A DNA stretch of 64,000 nucleotides from Methanomicrobiales archaeon (GCA_025358115.1 JANYKQ010000087.1:17149-81148); one strand, 5' to 3'; positions 9,566 through 19,682 are shown, counted from the first letter of the stretch. Program-made: numbers and translations. The notes: a model not told the origin generated them from the letters alone.

Positions 9566-9895
9566 GGGTTTCTCGCGAGGGTCAAAGCTTTCGTCACAGT
9601 TCTCTTTTTTCAGGAAGAAATTTCAGATAATTTTCTCCAGACCCTGATAAAAAATTTGATGGGGGTTGTTTGTTTTTTTAAAATCGGGTATTTGATTTGG
9701 TTTGCCAGAGGGAAGGCAGAGGAATTCCCCCCCTGCCACTGATTTTTTTAGGCGGGGACCTGCTCCCTGCCATGATGCAAAAAGGCAGGGGGGTCCCGGG
9801 CCGGAGCGGCGGGGGTACTGCCTGATGATGATGGGCGGAGAGGGGCCAGGCGGTTTTTTAAAGGCAGGATTTTAGTGCTGGCAGGGAAATGGATC
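9566..9895. other. AT-rich intergenic stretch
   Basis: No gene seen. It has T-runs near 9605 and 9672-9680 suited to ending transcription of the phosphatase gene, and a TTTTTTAAA box at about 9854-9862 that could be the promoter of the next gene. Confidence 0.3.
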
Positions 9896-11050
9896 ATGGT
9901 GCCACTCAGGGCAGTTATTGAGGGAGAGACAATCATCGGCCCGGACATTTCTGAGGAGGAATGGAAAGATCTTGCCGTGCGGCACCGTAACGGACTCCCC
10001 GTCACGATGGGTTGTTGCGGAGCGCCGGGACATTTACGGGTATCCAAGAAAGGGACGCAGCACTTCTATCACGCGGTTGATGCCGGATGTCATTTTGAGG
10101 AGGAGTCAAAAGAGCACCTGGAGATCAAATACCAGATATACCGGATCTGCCAGTCCGAAGGATGGGAGACCTGGGTTGAATTTCCGGCACCGGACCGGAC
10201 ATGGATCTCGGATGTGTACGCTCTCAGGGATGGCAGGAAGATTGTTTTTGAGATCCAGATAAGCACCATTTCTCCGAGTGTGCTGGAAGAGCGGGATTTG
10301 AAATACCAGGCTCAGGGGATTGAATCATACTGGCTTTTGGATCATTTTCTCGGAAGAACAAAAGATTTTGCATCAGGGTATGAAGCCCATATTTTCGAAA
10401 AAGCCGGCCGGCCCGGGAAAAAAATCCCCTACATTAACGATTCGCTCTTTGAGACGGGGCCTGAAAACCATATCTTCATTGCAAAAGGCATCCGGAGTGC
10501 CGGTCTCGATGCACAGAAACAGACGCTCTTTACTACCAATAATCCCGAAATCCCCCTCGCGGTCTGGGTTAAGGAGGTCCTGAAGGGAAATTACCAGCGG
10601 TATCTCGAAGAGACCGCTGCCGGGTATAACCGGAAGCGCCGGCTCCTGATCATGGCGGCACCGGCACTCATCCGGTTCCAGGAATTTTACGAAAAGATCA
10701 TCCGAAGTGGCATATACAAGGAGAAAGCCGGGCGCTGTCAGCGCATGTCCAGAACAACTGCCCAAAGAATAAACGACAAGGCACGGGAAAAAAAGTTCCA
10801 GGACATCTCTGCTGAAATCGACTGGCTGGAAAAGGAATATCGTCTGCTGGTCTCGGAAAGTTCCGGGTTGTTTTCCTGGAAAAAGATCCCGGGATACCCT
10901 GCACCAGGACTGTATTTCCGGCTTGAATCAGAGTCAGACGTGAAAAAAATACAGGAAATGATTGAGATATTCACCCGGTGGGAAGAGTCTTTTGAGCGGG
11001 CACTGGGCGAGCCGGGGCGGGAATTTCCGGTTGATAAAAAGATGAAATGA
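9896..11050 (+). CDS. CoiA-like nuclease-fold protein
   Basis: About 384 residues. The N-terminal part (GLPVTMGCCGAPGHLRVSKKGTQHFYHAVDAGCHFEEESKEHLEIK) looks like the zinc-finger-like and helical entry region of competence protein CoiA homologues. The core EFPAPDRTWISDVYALRDGRKIVFEIQIS carries a PD-(D/E)XK-type active site: Asp in SDVYAL, then the EIQ triplet. The second half is charged and helical (PALIRFQEFYEKIIRSG..., AREKKFQDISAEIDWLEKEYRLL) and probably coiled coil. CoiA helps process incoming DNA in Gram-positive bacteria; no competence genes are near, so a DNA repair or defence role is equally possible. ATG 9896 is chosen over GTG 9875 because it lies about 35 bases after a TATA-like TTTTTTAAA. 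Confidence 0.65.
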   Translation: MVPLRAVIEGETIIGPDISEEEWKDLAVRHRNGLPVTMGCCGAPGHLRVSKKGTQHFYHAVDAGCHFEEESKEHLEIKYQIYRICQSEGWETWVEFPAPDRTWISDVYALRDGRKIVFEIQISTISPSVLEERDLKYQAQGIESYWLLDHFLGRTKDFASGYEAHIFEKAGRPGKKIPYINDSLFETGPENHIFIAKGIRSAGLDAQKQTLFTTNNPEIPLAVWVKEVLKGNYQRYLEETAAGYNRKRRLLIMAAPALIRFQEFYEKIIRSGIYKEKAGRCQRMSRTTAQRINDKAREKKFQDISAEIDWLEKEYRLLVSESSGLFSWKKIPGYPAPGLYFRLESESDVKKIQEMIEIFTRWEESFERALGEPGREFPVDKKMK

Positions 11051-11167
11051 CTGGGGAGTTTTGCCAGAGCCGGTGAATGACTCTGCCGTAGACATAAATC
11101 GTATTCTGGGGCATTTTTTTTACCAACCCCGGATGCAACTTCTTTCTTCCGGTTGCAGTACCCCCGC

Positions 11168-12847
11168 TCATAGCCGGTCGGTATAGATCCCGGACCCCAC
11201 GAGCCAGGTATCATCTACCGGTGCAACATAGCAGAGTTTGAGCCCGGGCAACCCGGTATCCGGGTTGAGATAATCCACGTACACAAACCCTTCGCCCCGC
11301 TTTGCGGCAGAGATCTCCCATCCGATAATTTTAACCCCGTGGGTATCGGTGAAATTCAACCGGTTCGAGCCGATCACTTCAGGCTGGAACGGGAGTGCGA
11401 GCGTGGTCCCATTGTACCCGTACGCAAAGATGTACCAGCTCCCGTCGGCAAACGTGCCGTTCCGGTCATTGAAAGCGGCAATCGCCCTGCCCGCACCCTG
11501 GACGTGGGCATACCCGCGGGCCTGCTTCACCCGCTCAACAAGCTCGTCGCGTTCCGTACGGTTGAAGCCGGCCGGCAGTTCAGGCAGGTACATTCCCGCC
11601 CCTACAAACCAGTCATTGTCAACCGGCATGACGGTCGAGAACTTGAACTCCTCCCGGTAGTTATCCGCGGGATTCGGGTAGAGGTAGTAGAGCGAGCCCC
11701 CGCCGTCCCGGGCAACTTCGGTCATCCGGTCGATAAATGCTACCCCGTTGGAATCAGAGATCCCGGTCCGGTCAGTCCCGAGCAGGCCCTGCTGGTAGGG
11801 CAGCGCAAGGACTGTCCCGTTCATATCGTACGCAAATACGTACAGGTCCCCTTCGATGAACGTTCCGTTCGGGTTATTGAACTCCCGGAGTGCTGCCTCC
11901 TTCCCGTGTTCCTGTGCATAGGCATAAGCCCCCCGTACAAAACGGGTGAGATTTGTGTAGCGGGCATCGGTCGCTGCTCCCACGGTCTCCGGAGTCACCG
12001 GTACCGAAGTCGTTTTCACGCCGGTTTCACGTTCTGCGCTGGTGACTACCACACGCCACGCTGCCCCATCGATCCCTGCCGTGTCCCAGACCGCAGTCTT
12101 GGTGACATTCCGGTTCCATTCCTTATCCCAGAAGACATAACTCGTTGTACCTGAGGGCTCCTTAATAATCCGGCTTACTACCTCCTGCAGGACGGGATCT
12201 GCATACACCGGATCGGTCAGAATATTTTTCCCGATCTCCTCTTTTGTCGTGTCGAAGATCTCAGTCCCATCCAGCTGCGTCACCCAGACATCATAGCCCG
12301 AGCTGCGGATCACCGGCTCAATGTGCCGGCCGAGGAAAACATCTGCCGGGTAGGTGATATCGGTATAACCGAGGTATTCTCCCGAGGGGGAGAAGACGGG
12401 GAAACTCTGCGAGATCCCGGTAAAACCTTCCTCCATGAAAAAGACCGTGCTGACAACGGGTACCCGCTCCGCGTTTGCCCTCCGGACCTGCGGCTGCCAG
12501 CTCAGGTTCCTGCCTGTCATGCCGGCATGGTTCCGGGGCACCGCGGTGGTAACGATACCATCCCGTGAGATGACCAGAGAAGAGACCGCCCAGGGGTGGT
12601 GCATCAGGTTTTCTGCAAGGACGGCCTCTGCGCCGGGACCCGCAAGACCCGAAGTGGTGAGAGCGAGAGAGTTATTCCGGATTCCTGCCTTGAGAGTGCC
12701 GAGATCATTGTTGATAGAAACGGTGAGCTGTTTTGCAACCCCTTTCATATCAGCGATCTTCGGGTTGGGTGCCGTAGTGGTACACCCTGCCAGCGAGACT
12801 GAGGCTGCGATGATGAAAAGAATCACCGCAACATGAAATGCCTTCAT
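11168..12847 (-). CDS. Lipoprotein with an N-terminal dCache-like part plus two Cache domains
   Basis: A 559-residue surface lipoprotein with lipobox LAGC (Cys22). Residues about 30-270 look like an extracellular double-Cache sensor (DLGTLKAGIRNNSLAL..., VITTAVPRN-type strand, GISQSFPVFSPSGEYLGYTDITYP, YDVWVTQLDGTEIFDT). Residues about 290-557 are two further Cache_2-like repeats nearly identical in arrangement to the lipoprotein at 5159-6118. Methyl-accepting chemoreceptors often carry such N-terminal domains, but no cytoplasmic part exists here. It appears to be a fusion of a separate sensor domain to the two-repeat unit after duplication. It lies alone, convergent with the CoiA-like gene. 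Confidence 0.72.
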   Translation of the reverse strand: MKAFHVAVILFIIAASVSLAGCTTTAPNPKIADMKGVAKQLTVSINNDLGTLKAGIRNNSLALTTSGLAGPGAEAVLAENLMHHPWAVSSLVISRDGIVTTAVPRNHAGMTGRNLSWQPQVRRANAERVPVVSTVFFMEEGFTGISQSFPVFSPSGEYLGYTDITYPADVFLGRHIEPVIRSSGYDVWVTQLDGTEIFDTTKEEIGKNILTDPVYADPVLQEVVSRIIKEPSGTTSYVFWDKEWNRNVTKTAVWDTAGIDGAAWRVVVTSAERETGVKTTSVPVTPETVGAATDARYTNLTRFVRGAYAYAQEHGKEAALREFNNPNGTFIEGDLYVFAYDMNGTVLALPYQQGLLGTDRTGISDSNGVAFIDRMTEVARDGGGSLYYLYPNPADNYREEFKFSTVMPVDNDWFVGAGMYLPELPAGFNRTERDELVERVKQARGYAHVQGAGRAIAAFNDRNGTFADGSWYIFAYGYNGTTLALPFQPEVIGSNRLNFTDTHGVKIIGWEISAAKRGEGFVYVDYLNPDTGLPGLKLCYVAPVDDTWLVGSGIYTDRL

Positions 12848-13024
12848 AGCACTCGTATTGCCCCTGTTGGGAAAAGAATATTGTCAAATAGTGTGATGCA
12901 ACCCGATGATCACCATACCGGCAGACAGGAACAGCGGGACAGACCCGGGCATAAACGAAGATCGCTCAGGACAAAGGCCCGGCATTACCGGTTCAAAAAA
13001 AGGTCAGCCAGCCCGGTAATCGGA

Positions 13025-13240
13025 TTATTTCCTGGGAGGGAGGGCCAGCAGGTCTTCATCCTGCCCGGCTTCCCGCCTCTCCATGGACCATCCAATCACC
13101 GATATCATGATCGCGGTGATCATCACAACCGCCAACAGGATGGTAGTTGTGGTGGAATTTGGCATGATAAAGGAGAGTATAAAGAAGACCGGGATGAGCC
13201 CGATTGCAATCATTTTCAATTGTACCTGGGTAACCTGCAT
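13025..13240 (-). CDS. Small protein with two membrane helices
   Basis: A 71-residue protein with two hydrophobic segments (IAIGLIPVFFILSFIM and TTTILLAVVMITAIMISVIGW) and a charged tail ERREAGQDEDLLALPPRK. No known family recognised. The Met start, hydrophobic pattern and codon use resemble real genes here, but no neighbour points to a function. Confidence 0.5.
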   Translation of the reverse strand: MQVTQVQLKMIAIGLIPVFFILSFIMPNSTTTTILLAVVMITAIMISVIGWSMERREAGQDEDLLALPPRK

Positions 13241-13424
13241 TGTTGATCCACTCCCGCTTCACTCTTCTGAGAAAAACTGTACTGGATTTGCCGCAGAGAC
13301 TCATATGATTTTCGGGATTGCCGGGATAGTTACGGGAAAAAAACTCATAGATGGGTAAAGTGCAGGACTTTCAGGACGCAATGTATGAGACAACTTTTTT
13401 TTACGGAATGGTGTCCCGGTCCTG

Positions 13425-13790
13425 TCAGCACTTTGCTTCACACGAGAATGCATCAACAGGATTTGCTCCGCCGCATTTTTCTATGCAGTTTTTGCAGATG
13501 GCAAACTGCGGCGTCGTGACCAGGCTGCATGACCCTCCATCGTTACTGCAGGAAGCATACTGGCGGCACTTATCGCCCAGCATATAGATTGAAGTGCAGA
13601 CCTCCGGGGGGTTTTGACCACACGCGAGATCAAGACCATGACACGTAGTGAACCCGCAGCCGGAAGATGCCGTGGTTATCACGGGGGATGCCGGGGGAAC
13701 GGGACCACTCGCCGGGGGAGATGTGCAGCCTGCGGCAGACAGGGTGAGCACCATAATACCTGTTGCCAAAATGACAGGAGAAATTTTCAT
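13425..13790 (-). CDS. Cysteine-rich small lipoprotein
   Basis: A 121-residue lipoprotein with signal peptide and lipobox SAAGC (about residues 19-23), a Pro/Ser-rich linker, then a compact domain with about eleven cysteines (CGFTTCHGLDLACG, EVCTSIYMLGDKCRQYASC, GGSCSLV, FAICKNCIEKCGG, FSCEAKC). The pattern suggests a disulphide-knotted or metal-binding extracellular module. ATG 13790 is preferred over a start eight codons upstream because a GGAAAGGA ribosome-binding sequence sits just before it. No known family recognised. Confidence 0.6.
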   Translation of the reverse strand: MKISPVILATGIMVLTLSAAGCTSPPASGPVPPASPVITTASSGCGFTTCHGLDLACGQNPPEVCTSIYMLGDKCRQYASCSNDGGSCSLVTTPQFAICKNCIEKCGGANPVDAFSCEAKC

Positions 13791-14112
13791 CAGAATTTTC
13801 CTTTCCTGATACAACTGATACCCATGATGCTATTTAGCATTTGTCCGGGACCGGGGGTACCTCTCATTTTTTTCCGCAAGGTCTCTAAAAAAAAGAGAAT
13901 GTCCCAAATGATAAGGTAACTCTGCAATTATCTGTGCAGCCGGGGCCCGGTGCGGCGGGAACGTCCCGGAGTGGCCGGGGTGCATCCCGGGGGTGAGGGA
14001 TATCGGCACAGACTGGAAAAAACCAGGTATTTTGCATACAAACAGGAATGCATGGATCATCCAGACCATGGGAATACGAAATTATTTCATACCTCTCCCT
14101 AACTAAAATACT

Positions 14113-15015
14113 ATGCCAGACCTGGACCCCTTCTTCTTCAAGATAAATTCCTGGTCCTTCACCAAACACCGGGTCTGGAACCGGTGCCAGCGCCAGTACT
14201 ATTTCGAATACATCGCTCCCTATGTCAAATCCTCTCCCGTAGTTGATCCCGAAAAGGTCCGGTGGCTTAAGACCTTCACCTCCAAGTTCGTTGTCCAGGG
14301 CCAGCTCATTCACGATATCATCGATGAGCAGATCCAGCTCCATTGCGAGAACAAGCCCATGGAACCGGCCGGGGCAATGGATGAGTTTACAAAAAAAGTT
14401 TTACGCTACAAAAATACTGGCGGCGAAACATTTACCGAATATCACAACGGCGAGAAGATCCCGGGTTCATTCTATACGTTCATCGAAGAGAACGGGAAGA
14501 CCTGCCTGCATACCTTCTTTGGGAAGTGGCCGGACTACCTGAGCCGTGAATGCCTGCGGCACGAGACGTTCGATCATTTCAACATCGGTGATGTCGGGGT
14601 AACGGTCAAGGTGGATTTTGCCGGGAGGATGCCGGATGGCACGCTCATCATCACGGACTGGAAGACCGGCCGTGACGATGACAATTACGAATCGGAACTC
14701 CAGATGGCGGCATATGTGCTGTGGGCAAAAGAGTATTACACGATGAATATCGATCACATCGGCACCGAACTCGTTTTTTTGAAAACCGGCGCAACGAAAC
14801 CCTATGCCTTCTTCGAAGATCAATTGAGCGAGGTGCAGGAGCAGATCCCCCGGGAATTTGCGGCAATGAATGCTTCCTATGAATACGAAGATTTCCCGGC
14901 CCGGCCTTCGCAGCGGGAGTGTATGAGCTGTAAGTTTGCGGAGGTCTGTCCGGAGACTGCGGTTGTAAGGAAGTTAGATTGTTTTTGTGCAATGCCAGGA
15001 AATGACGGAGCATAA
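14113..15015 (+). CDS. RecB/Cas4-like nuclease with probable Fe-S cluster
   Basis: A 300-residue PD-(D/E)XK nuclease. Motifs in order: His67 (GQLIHDIID), Asp168 (VDFAG), Asp182-x-Lys184 (ITDWKTG), and Gln197/Tyr201 (ELQMAAYVL). Four cysteines fit the Cas4/AddB-type 4Fe-4S clasp: Cys25 (RCQRQYYFEY) far upstream and Cys270, Cys273, Cys279 at the C-terminus (ECMSCKFAEVC). Such enzymes act on single-stranded DNA ends. Cas4 is a close relative, but no CRISPR array or other cas gene is in the window, so a repair role is more likely. The gene converges with a DnaQ-type exonuclease, with only 54 bases between their ends. Confidence 0.78.
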   Translation: MPDLDPFFFKINSWSFTKHRVWNRCQRQYYFEYIAPYVKSSPVVDPEKVRWLKTFTSKFVVQGQLIHDIIDEQIQLHCENKPMEPAGAMDEFTKKVLRYKNTGGETFTEYHNGEKIPGSFYTFIEENGKTCLHTFFGKWPDYLSRECLRHETFDHFNIGDVGVTVKVDFAGRMPDGTLIITDWKTGRDDDNYESELQMAAYVLWAKEYYTMNIDHIGTELVFLKTGATKPYAFFEDQLSEVQEQIPREFAAMNASYEYEDFPARPSQRECMSCKFAEVCPETAVVRKLDCFCAMPGNDGA

Positions 15016-15069
15016 AAACGAAAGAAGATAAAAAAACAAAAAATATCCGGTCTCTCACCGGAAATCATC

Positions 15070-15657
15070 TTATCCGATAACTCCTCTCCGCCGTAATTCA
15101 AAATAGCATTTTGCACACGCTTCCACGTCAGCTTCGGCATCATGGCAGCCGGAAAATTCTGTCTCGAATAAGTGCAGGTGCAGTTCTGTCAGCTTTGGCC
15201 ATTTGCTTCTCGTGCCGGAAGCATTGGGAATTTTGCAGTACGAGACAATGCCGGGAGCCTTCATGGTGCAGAACTTTTCTTTTTCCGCAAGTTTTGTCTC
15301 CATCCTGCACCGGAGGAACTCGGTCTGTATGATGGGCAGATCGAAAGCGGCATTATGCGCAATGATGACGCTGGCCCTCTCGACATCGGTATTGAACTGC
15401 GGGAGCACTTTGTGCAGCGAGACTCCCTCTGCTTTCGCCCGCACGGTCGTGATGCCGTGAATCCGTGCCGCGTCCGGGGGAATGGTGAAGTCCACGGGGT
15501 AGATGATAAAACTGTTCCGGCTTTCACAGTTCCCGTCGCGGTCATAGAGCGACCAGGCCAGCTGGACAATACGGGGCCATTTTTCGGTCTCGGTTGTTGC
15601 GTAATATTTTGGAAGACCGGTGGTTTCGGTGTCGAGGAAGAGAAGCATCCATTTCAT
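15070..15657 (-). CDS. DnaQ-like 3'-5' exonuclease (DEDDh)
   Basis: A 195-residue exonuclease with the DEDDh residues: Asp9 and Glu11 (FLDTETTG), Asp in HNAAFDLPII (about 105), and His/Asp in SGCHDAEADV near 169-174. IHGITT is typical of the epsilon and RNase T group. It would remove nucleotides from DNA or RNA 3' ends. It is not fused to a polymerase or helicase. The facing RecB-like nuclease suggests nucleic-acid processing as a shared theme, but the two are on opposite strands and not an operon. An in-frame ATG four codons later would give nearly the same protein. Confidence 0.82.
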   Translation of the reverse strand: MKWMLLFLDTETTGLPKYYATTETEKWPRIVQLAWSLYDRDGNCESRNSFIIYPVDFTIPPDAARIHGITTVRAKAEGVSLHKVLPQFNTDVERASVIIAHNAAFDLPIIQTEFLRCRMETKLAEKEKFCTMKAPGIVSYCKIPNASGTRSKWPKLTELHLHLFETEFSGCHDAEADVEACAKCYFELRRRGVIG

Positions 15658-16062
15658 TCAGGTATAATCTTATTTGGGTGTGACTGTTTTATTTTTATAA
15701 CCGGAGAGATCGTTGTATGGCCGGATTTGGGGGTGTATTTGCCAATTAATTCAACGCATAGGGGGGAGGACTCCCCTGCGGGGGTTTTACCGGATACAGG
15801 TTGTTTATTGGAAAGTTTAACCGGACTGAACGAATGACGCCAGAACCCCTGCGGCGGTGCAATTGTCACTGATCGATTCCTGGCAATCTGCCCTGAGGGG
15901 GGCCGGCAAGGTGCCCGGGCGTTTCCCTGCAATACCGGGGGGATACAGGTCCGGTTGATTTTTTTAGATTGTCCGGACAGATTCTTTTAACTTGAATTTA
16001 AAAAGTATTATAAAAAAATTTATTACTTTATATTAAATCATTATCTTACCAGGGAGATCCCG
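15658..16062. other. AT-rich regulatory region before the 1194-residue gene
   Basis: No gene seen. The last 90 bases are very AT-rich (about 15960-16045), with several possible TATA boxes such as AGTATTATAAAAAA, unlike the rest of this half of the window. Confidence 0.4.
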
Positions 16063-19000
16063 ATGAGCACCGTTTATGGTTTTGTGAAAGTGAAAGAAAC
16101 CGATGAACCGATTGCCGGTCTGATGGTTGTTGTTGCCTCACGAGTTGTGCCAAAGACAACTGCAAAGACCAAATCCGGCGTAAGCGATCCATTTCAGTTG
16201 TATAAGACGAGACTGGGCTCCACCATCACCGATGCAGAGGGGAGGTTCCAGATTGAATTCGAGAATGAGGCCGCCACGTCCCCATCCAAATTACCGGAAC
16301 AGACCGAGCAGATACTGGCCCTGCTCGCGCCTGCGACCACATCCCCGATCAACAAACTGACTTCTACGAGTCCTTTTGATAAACTGTTATACTGGGTAAT
16401 GCTTCCCCGGTTAAGGCCTGATCAGAGCGAAGCCTGCACTATCCGGCTGACAGATGATCAGCTCAAAAACTTCAATATTCCGACCCGCAGTTATCGGCAA
16501 AAGGTCGATGTTGATAGTCAGATCGCGTACCTGGCAGAAGCAGAGAAGGAGAGCGAACAGTTCCGCAAGGCATTTCAAAAGGATATCGCGCCCCTTCGTA
16601 AAAAACGGCTCGAGCGTGAACAAAAAATTGTTGCGGATGCAAGGCAGTTTGCCTCATCCCTGTATGCAACCCCGAAGGCTGTCCGTACCCAGCGAACTTT
16701 CGGTTTGTCGAAAGACCAGCTGAAAATCGCGAGAAAAAATGCTGTCGAATACGGGCTGGCGAATATGAAAAATTCAGCCTCAAAAGGTAAGGGTACGGTA
16801 AGCATTAACCTAGACCAGAAAAATCTCGACAGTCTTGGCATCGGAAATATCTCCGGGGGTATCCTGATCGAAACGGAAAAACTCTGCCAGCTCATGAGCG
16901 AGCGGCGCGGCGGGACTGAGCTGACCCGGGTACGGGGATTGCTGGATGCATACAAAGTCGCAGCCGAAGCAACCGCTAGGCTGGCCCGGGACACAGGCTC
17001 AATTACGGATGATGACGGGACCGTGGCAACGGAACCATCCGAAAGGGAAGCTGCGCCCGCGGATACAATTGCGCAGCACGTCCTGGGCCAGCTCAAAGAC
17101 ATGCCGGTCTATACATCGGCGGATGATAATACCCTGCCAAAGGCATTGACCCGCGATGAACTCAATGCCATGCTCCCTGCCGTACAACTGGGGGCAGGAC
17201 CAACCGATGTTCCCTCGTTCCACGATTTCTATAACCTGCAGATGGCGTTCCTGCATGTCTGGACTGAGGCATTTGATGAGGAACTCCGTTCCGATGTTGA
17301 AAAGGTTTATGAAGAATATGTAAAATTGCATCATGAATTATACGGCGACGAGTCATTCACCGGGATTCCGGAGCTTGAGGAGATCCAGGATCTAATTGGA
17401 TTTATCAGGGAATCTGGTTCGCGTGATCCATTGCAGCCAATTCTTTCCAGCGATCAGACAAAGGCAGTTCTTCAAAGCCTGGGTTATACCACGGAAATAA
17501 TTCAGTTTCTTAGTATTGAACAGCAGACGGATCTCAACAATCTGGCATCTCTCTGGGGGTCGATCTATATCAACAACCCTGATGATTCCAGAGTCAGAAC
17601 AGCTATCGAGCGGATCAAGAACATACTTGAACATCCATCCGGCATAAGAACACGCCTGGAGCGTTTGCTCTACCAGGTATCACGGCGTCTCAATGAACCG
17701 TACTCCTTCCACTATTTTGAACCGGATTCCGTAAACTTTGGAATACTGCTGACCTATCGCCAGCACTGGCAACCGGGGCCTTACCAGGTAGGTGACCTGG
17801 TGTCAACAATCCCCCTTGCGCCGGGTGAAAAACGACGGTTCGAGACAAAACAGACAATCAGACAAACACGGGCAAAAAACGAACTGGTTAAGGCGGTGTT
17901 ATCCAAAAGCTTCGATTCCTCAAACACCCTGCGAGCCGATGCAGAGATTACCGAACGGGCGTCAATACGCAGCAATTTCCAGATGACTGCCGAAGGGTCA
18001 TTAAATTTCGGTATAGGGGAATTATCCTCGACAACGCAATTTGGGATCGATCAAAATCAGGAATCATCGCGTGTCAAGAAAGATTTCCGGGAGGCAGTAC
18101 TCAAAGCAGCCCAGGAATACCGGCAGGAACGATCGGTTGAGGTGCGAACAACAGATGAGATCACTACCGAGACAACCACCTCCGGGGAACTCTCCAATCC
18201 CAATAACGAACTTACGGTCACGTACCTGCTCTATGAACTGGAGCGGCAGTATACGATATCCGAACAGATTCACCGGGTCACACCGGTAATCCTCGTTGCT
18301 CAGGATATGCCTGCTCCCCACGAGATTACGGAAAGCTGGCTCCTGGCACAGCAGTGGATTTTGCGCCGCGTCTTATTGGACGATTCTTTGCGACCGGCCC
18401 TGGAATATGTTTCCAATGCATTTGCCGGTGAAGAAGTGAGCATCGAAGTGAGCAAAGCAACCTGGGAAAAACAAAATGCGCTGGTTACGGAACTCGAAGG
18501 CGTGGTAAAGGGTTTCAAGAAGGCCCGCGATGAATTGCGCGAGTTGTTAATTACCACCGAGGAAGCCCGGGCAACGGAGGCCGCGGAAGCGCCAACAACC
18601 GGCCAGACGATATGGACGGCGATCCTCACCGGGGGTCTCAGCCTTGCCGCAGGAGACTCGGGATCCGAGCAGGATGCAGAACGGCTTGAGATCGCCCGGC
18701 GTGCAATTGAGTCCCGGCTTAAGTATCTTGAGGACACCTTGAAGGAAGCACAGGAACGGATGGTTTCTGCGCAACAGACGCTCAACGAAGCAACCCGGGT
18801 CTACAAGGAAGCTCTGGAAACCCAGACCAACCGCAGGGTCGCCATCGATCAGCTGCGAATCCATGTCAAAGAAAATATCTTCTATTATATGCAGGCCATC
18901 TGGGATTACGAACCGCCGGACCAGCGTTTTTTCCGCCTGTATCATGTGAATGTTGATCTGCCGGAGTCCCCGGCCCGGACAGTCTCAATACGCCCGGCAA

Positions 19001-19647
19001 CCGAAGATGATCTTGAGACCGGCATACCAACCGTAGAATACGGGGGCGTGAGGTACATTATCCAGATGGAGGCGCCGGCAATGCCGGATCCGGAACACCC
19101 CAACCCAAAGCCCCTTGTCGAGATCGCCGATCTGGACCATCCGCTCGGATATAAGGGCAATTACATCATCTTCCCCCTCAAGACCTGCCTCTACCTGACC
19201 AACTTCATGATGCGGGAGTTCTTTGACGACTACTTCGGGGTTCGTGATCCGGAAGTGGCCGCCAACTTTACCGTGGAGGAGTTGCTCACGTATGCTGAAG
19301 CGCTGATCCGCGATGGAAAACTGACCGGACAGCAGAGGGCGGCATTGCAGGGCATTGTCATGACCAGGCTCCGGCAGCCCCGGCGCGATTCCGATCTCGT
19401 TGTCGTACCTACCGGCGAACTGTTCATGGAAGCCCTTCTGGGTGAACACGTCCTGCTCGAGAACTTCAAACTCAACCACCGCTATGTCGATATGGCCAAA
19501 GCCAGGGCTGAATGGCGCGGGGTCGAGCTGGAGAACCTGCGCAGGGCTGCCCGGTTGTTGAAAGAAGAACCGGATCTTGAAGACCCGGATGTTGATAAGA
19601 GAATTGTTGTCGAAGGCCCGGGTCAACTCAATGTTGACGTACCGTAA
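16063..19647 (+). CDS. Large protein of unknown function with carboxypeptidase-regulatory-like N-terminus
   Basis: A 1194-residue protein without signal peptide. Residues 1-80 look like a CarboxypepD_reg/transthyretin-like sandwich (STVYGFVKVKETDEPIAGLMVVV ... TITDAEGRFQIEF). A charged helical part follows (about 150-330). The middle holds a conserved-looking segment around 560-590 (YRQHWQPGPYQVGDLVSTIPLAPGEKRRFETKQ), then a Thr/Glu-rich stretch and a coiled coil at about 800-940 interrupted by a short hydrophobic turn (TIWTAILTGGLSLAAG). The C-terminal part (about 945-1150) is globular and aromatic-rich. No catalytic motif recognised. An AGGGAGATC ribosome-binding site precedes ATG. The next gene starts 35 bases downstream, so they form one unit. 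A structural, scaffold or large secreted-machine role is possible but unproven. Confidence 0.7.
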   Translation: MSTVYGFVKVKETDEPIAGLMVVVASRVVPKTTAKTKSGVSDPFQLYKTRLGSTITDAEGRFQIEFENEAATSPSKLPEQTEQILALLAPATTSPINKLTSTSPFDKLLYWVMLPRLRPDQSEACTIRLTDDQLKNFNIPTRSYRQKVDVDSQIAYLAEAEKESEQFRKAFQKDIAPLRKKRLEREQKIVADARQFASSLYATPKAVRTQRTFGLSKDQLKIARKNAVEYGLANMKNSASKGKGTVSINLDQKNLDSLGIGNISGGILIETEKLCQLMSERRGGTELTRVRGLLDAYKVAAEATARLARDTGSITDDDGTVATEPSEREAAPADTIAQHVLGQLKDMPVYTSADDNTLPKALTRDELNAMLPAVQLGAGPTDVPSFHDFYNLQMAFLHVWTEAFDEELRSDVEKVYEEYVKLHHELYGDESFTGIPELEEIQDLIGFIRESGSRDPLQPILSSDQTKAVLQSLGYTTEIIQFLSIEQQTDLNNLASLWGSIYINNPDDSRVRTAIERIKNILEHPSGIRTRLERLLYQVSRRLNEPYSFHYFEPDSVNFGILLTYRQHWQPGPYQVGDLVSTIPLAPGEKRRFETKQTIRQTRAKNELVKAVLSKSFDSSNTLRADAEITERASIRSNFQMTAEGSLNFGIGELSSTTQFGIDQNQESSRVKKDFREAVLKAAQEYRQERSVEVRTTDEITTETTTSGELSNPNNELTVTYLLYELERQYTISEQIHRVTPVILVAQDMPAPHEITESWLLAQQWILRRVLLDDSLRPALEYVSNAFAGEEVSIEVSKATWEKQNALVTELEGVVKGFKKARDELRELLITTEEARATEAAEAPTTGQTIWTAILTGGLSLAAGDSGSEQDAERLEIARRAIESRLKYLEDTLKEAQERMVSAQQTLNEATRVYKEALETQTNRRVAIDQLRIHVKENIFYYMQAIWDYEPPDQRFFRLYHVNVDLPESPARTVSIRPATEDDLETGIPTVEYGGVRYIIQMEAPAMPDPEHPNPKPLVEIADLDHPLGYKGNYIIFPLKTCLYLTNFMMREFFDDYFGVRDPEVAANFTVEELLTYAEALIRDGKLTGQQRAALQGIVMTRLRQPRRDSDLVVVPTGELFMEALLGEHVLLENFKLNHRYVDMAKARAEWRGVELENLRRAARLLKEEPDLEDPDVDKRIVVEGPGQLNVDVP

Positions 19648-19682
19648 AGGAAAACCGGTTGTGGAAACAGTGAGGCAAGACC

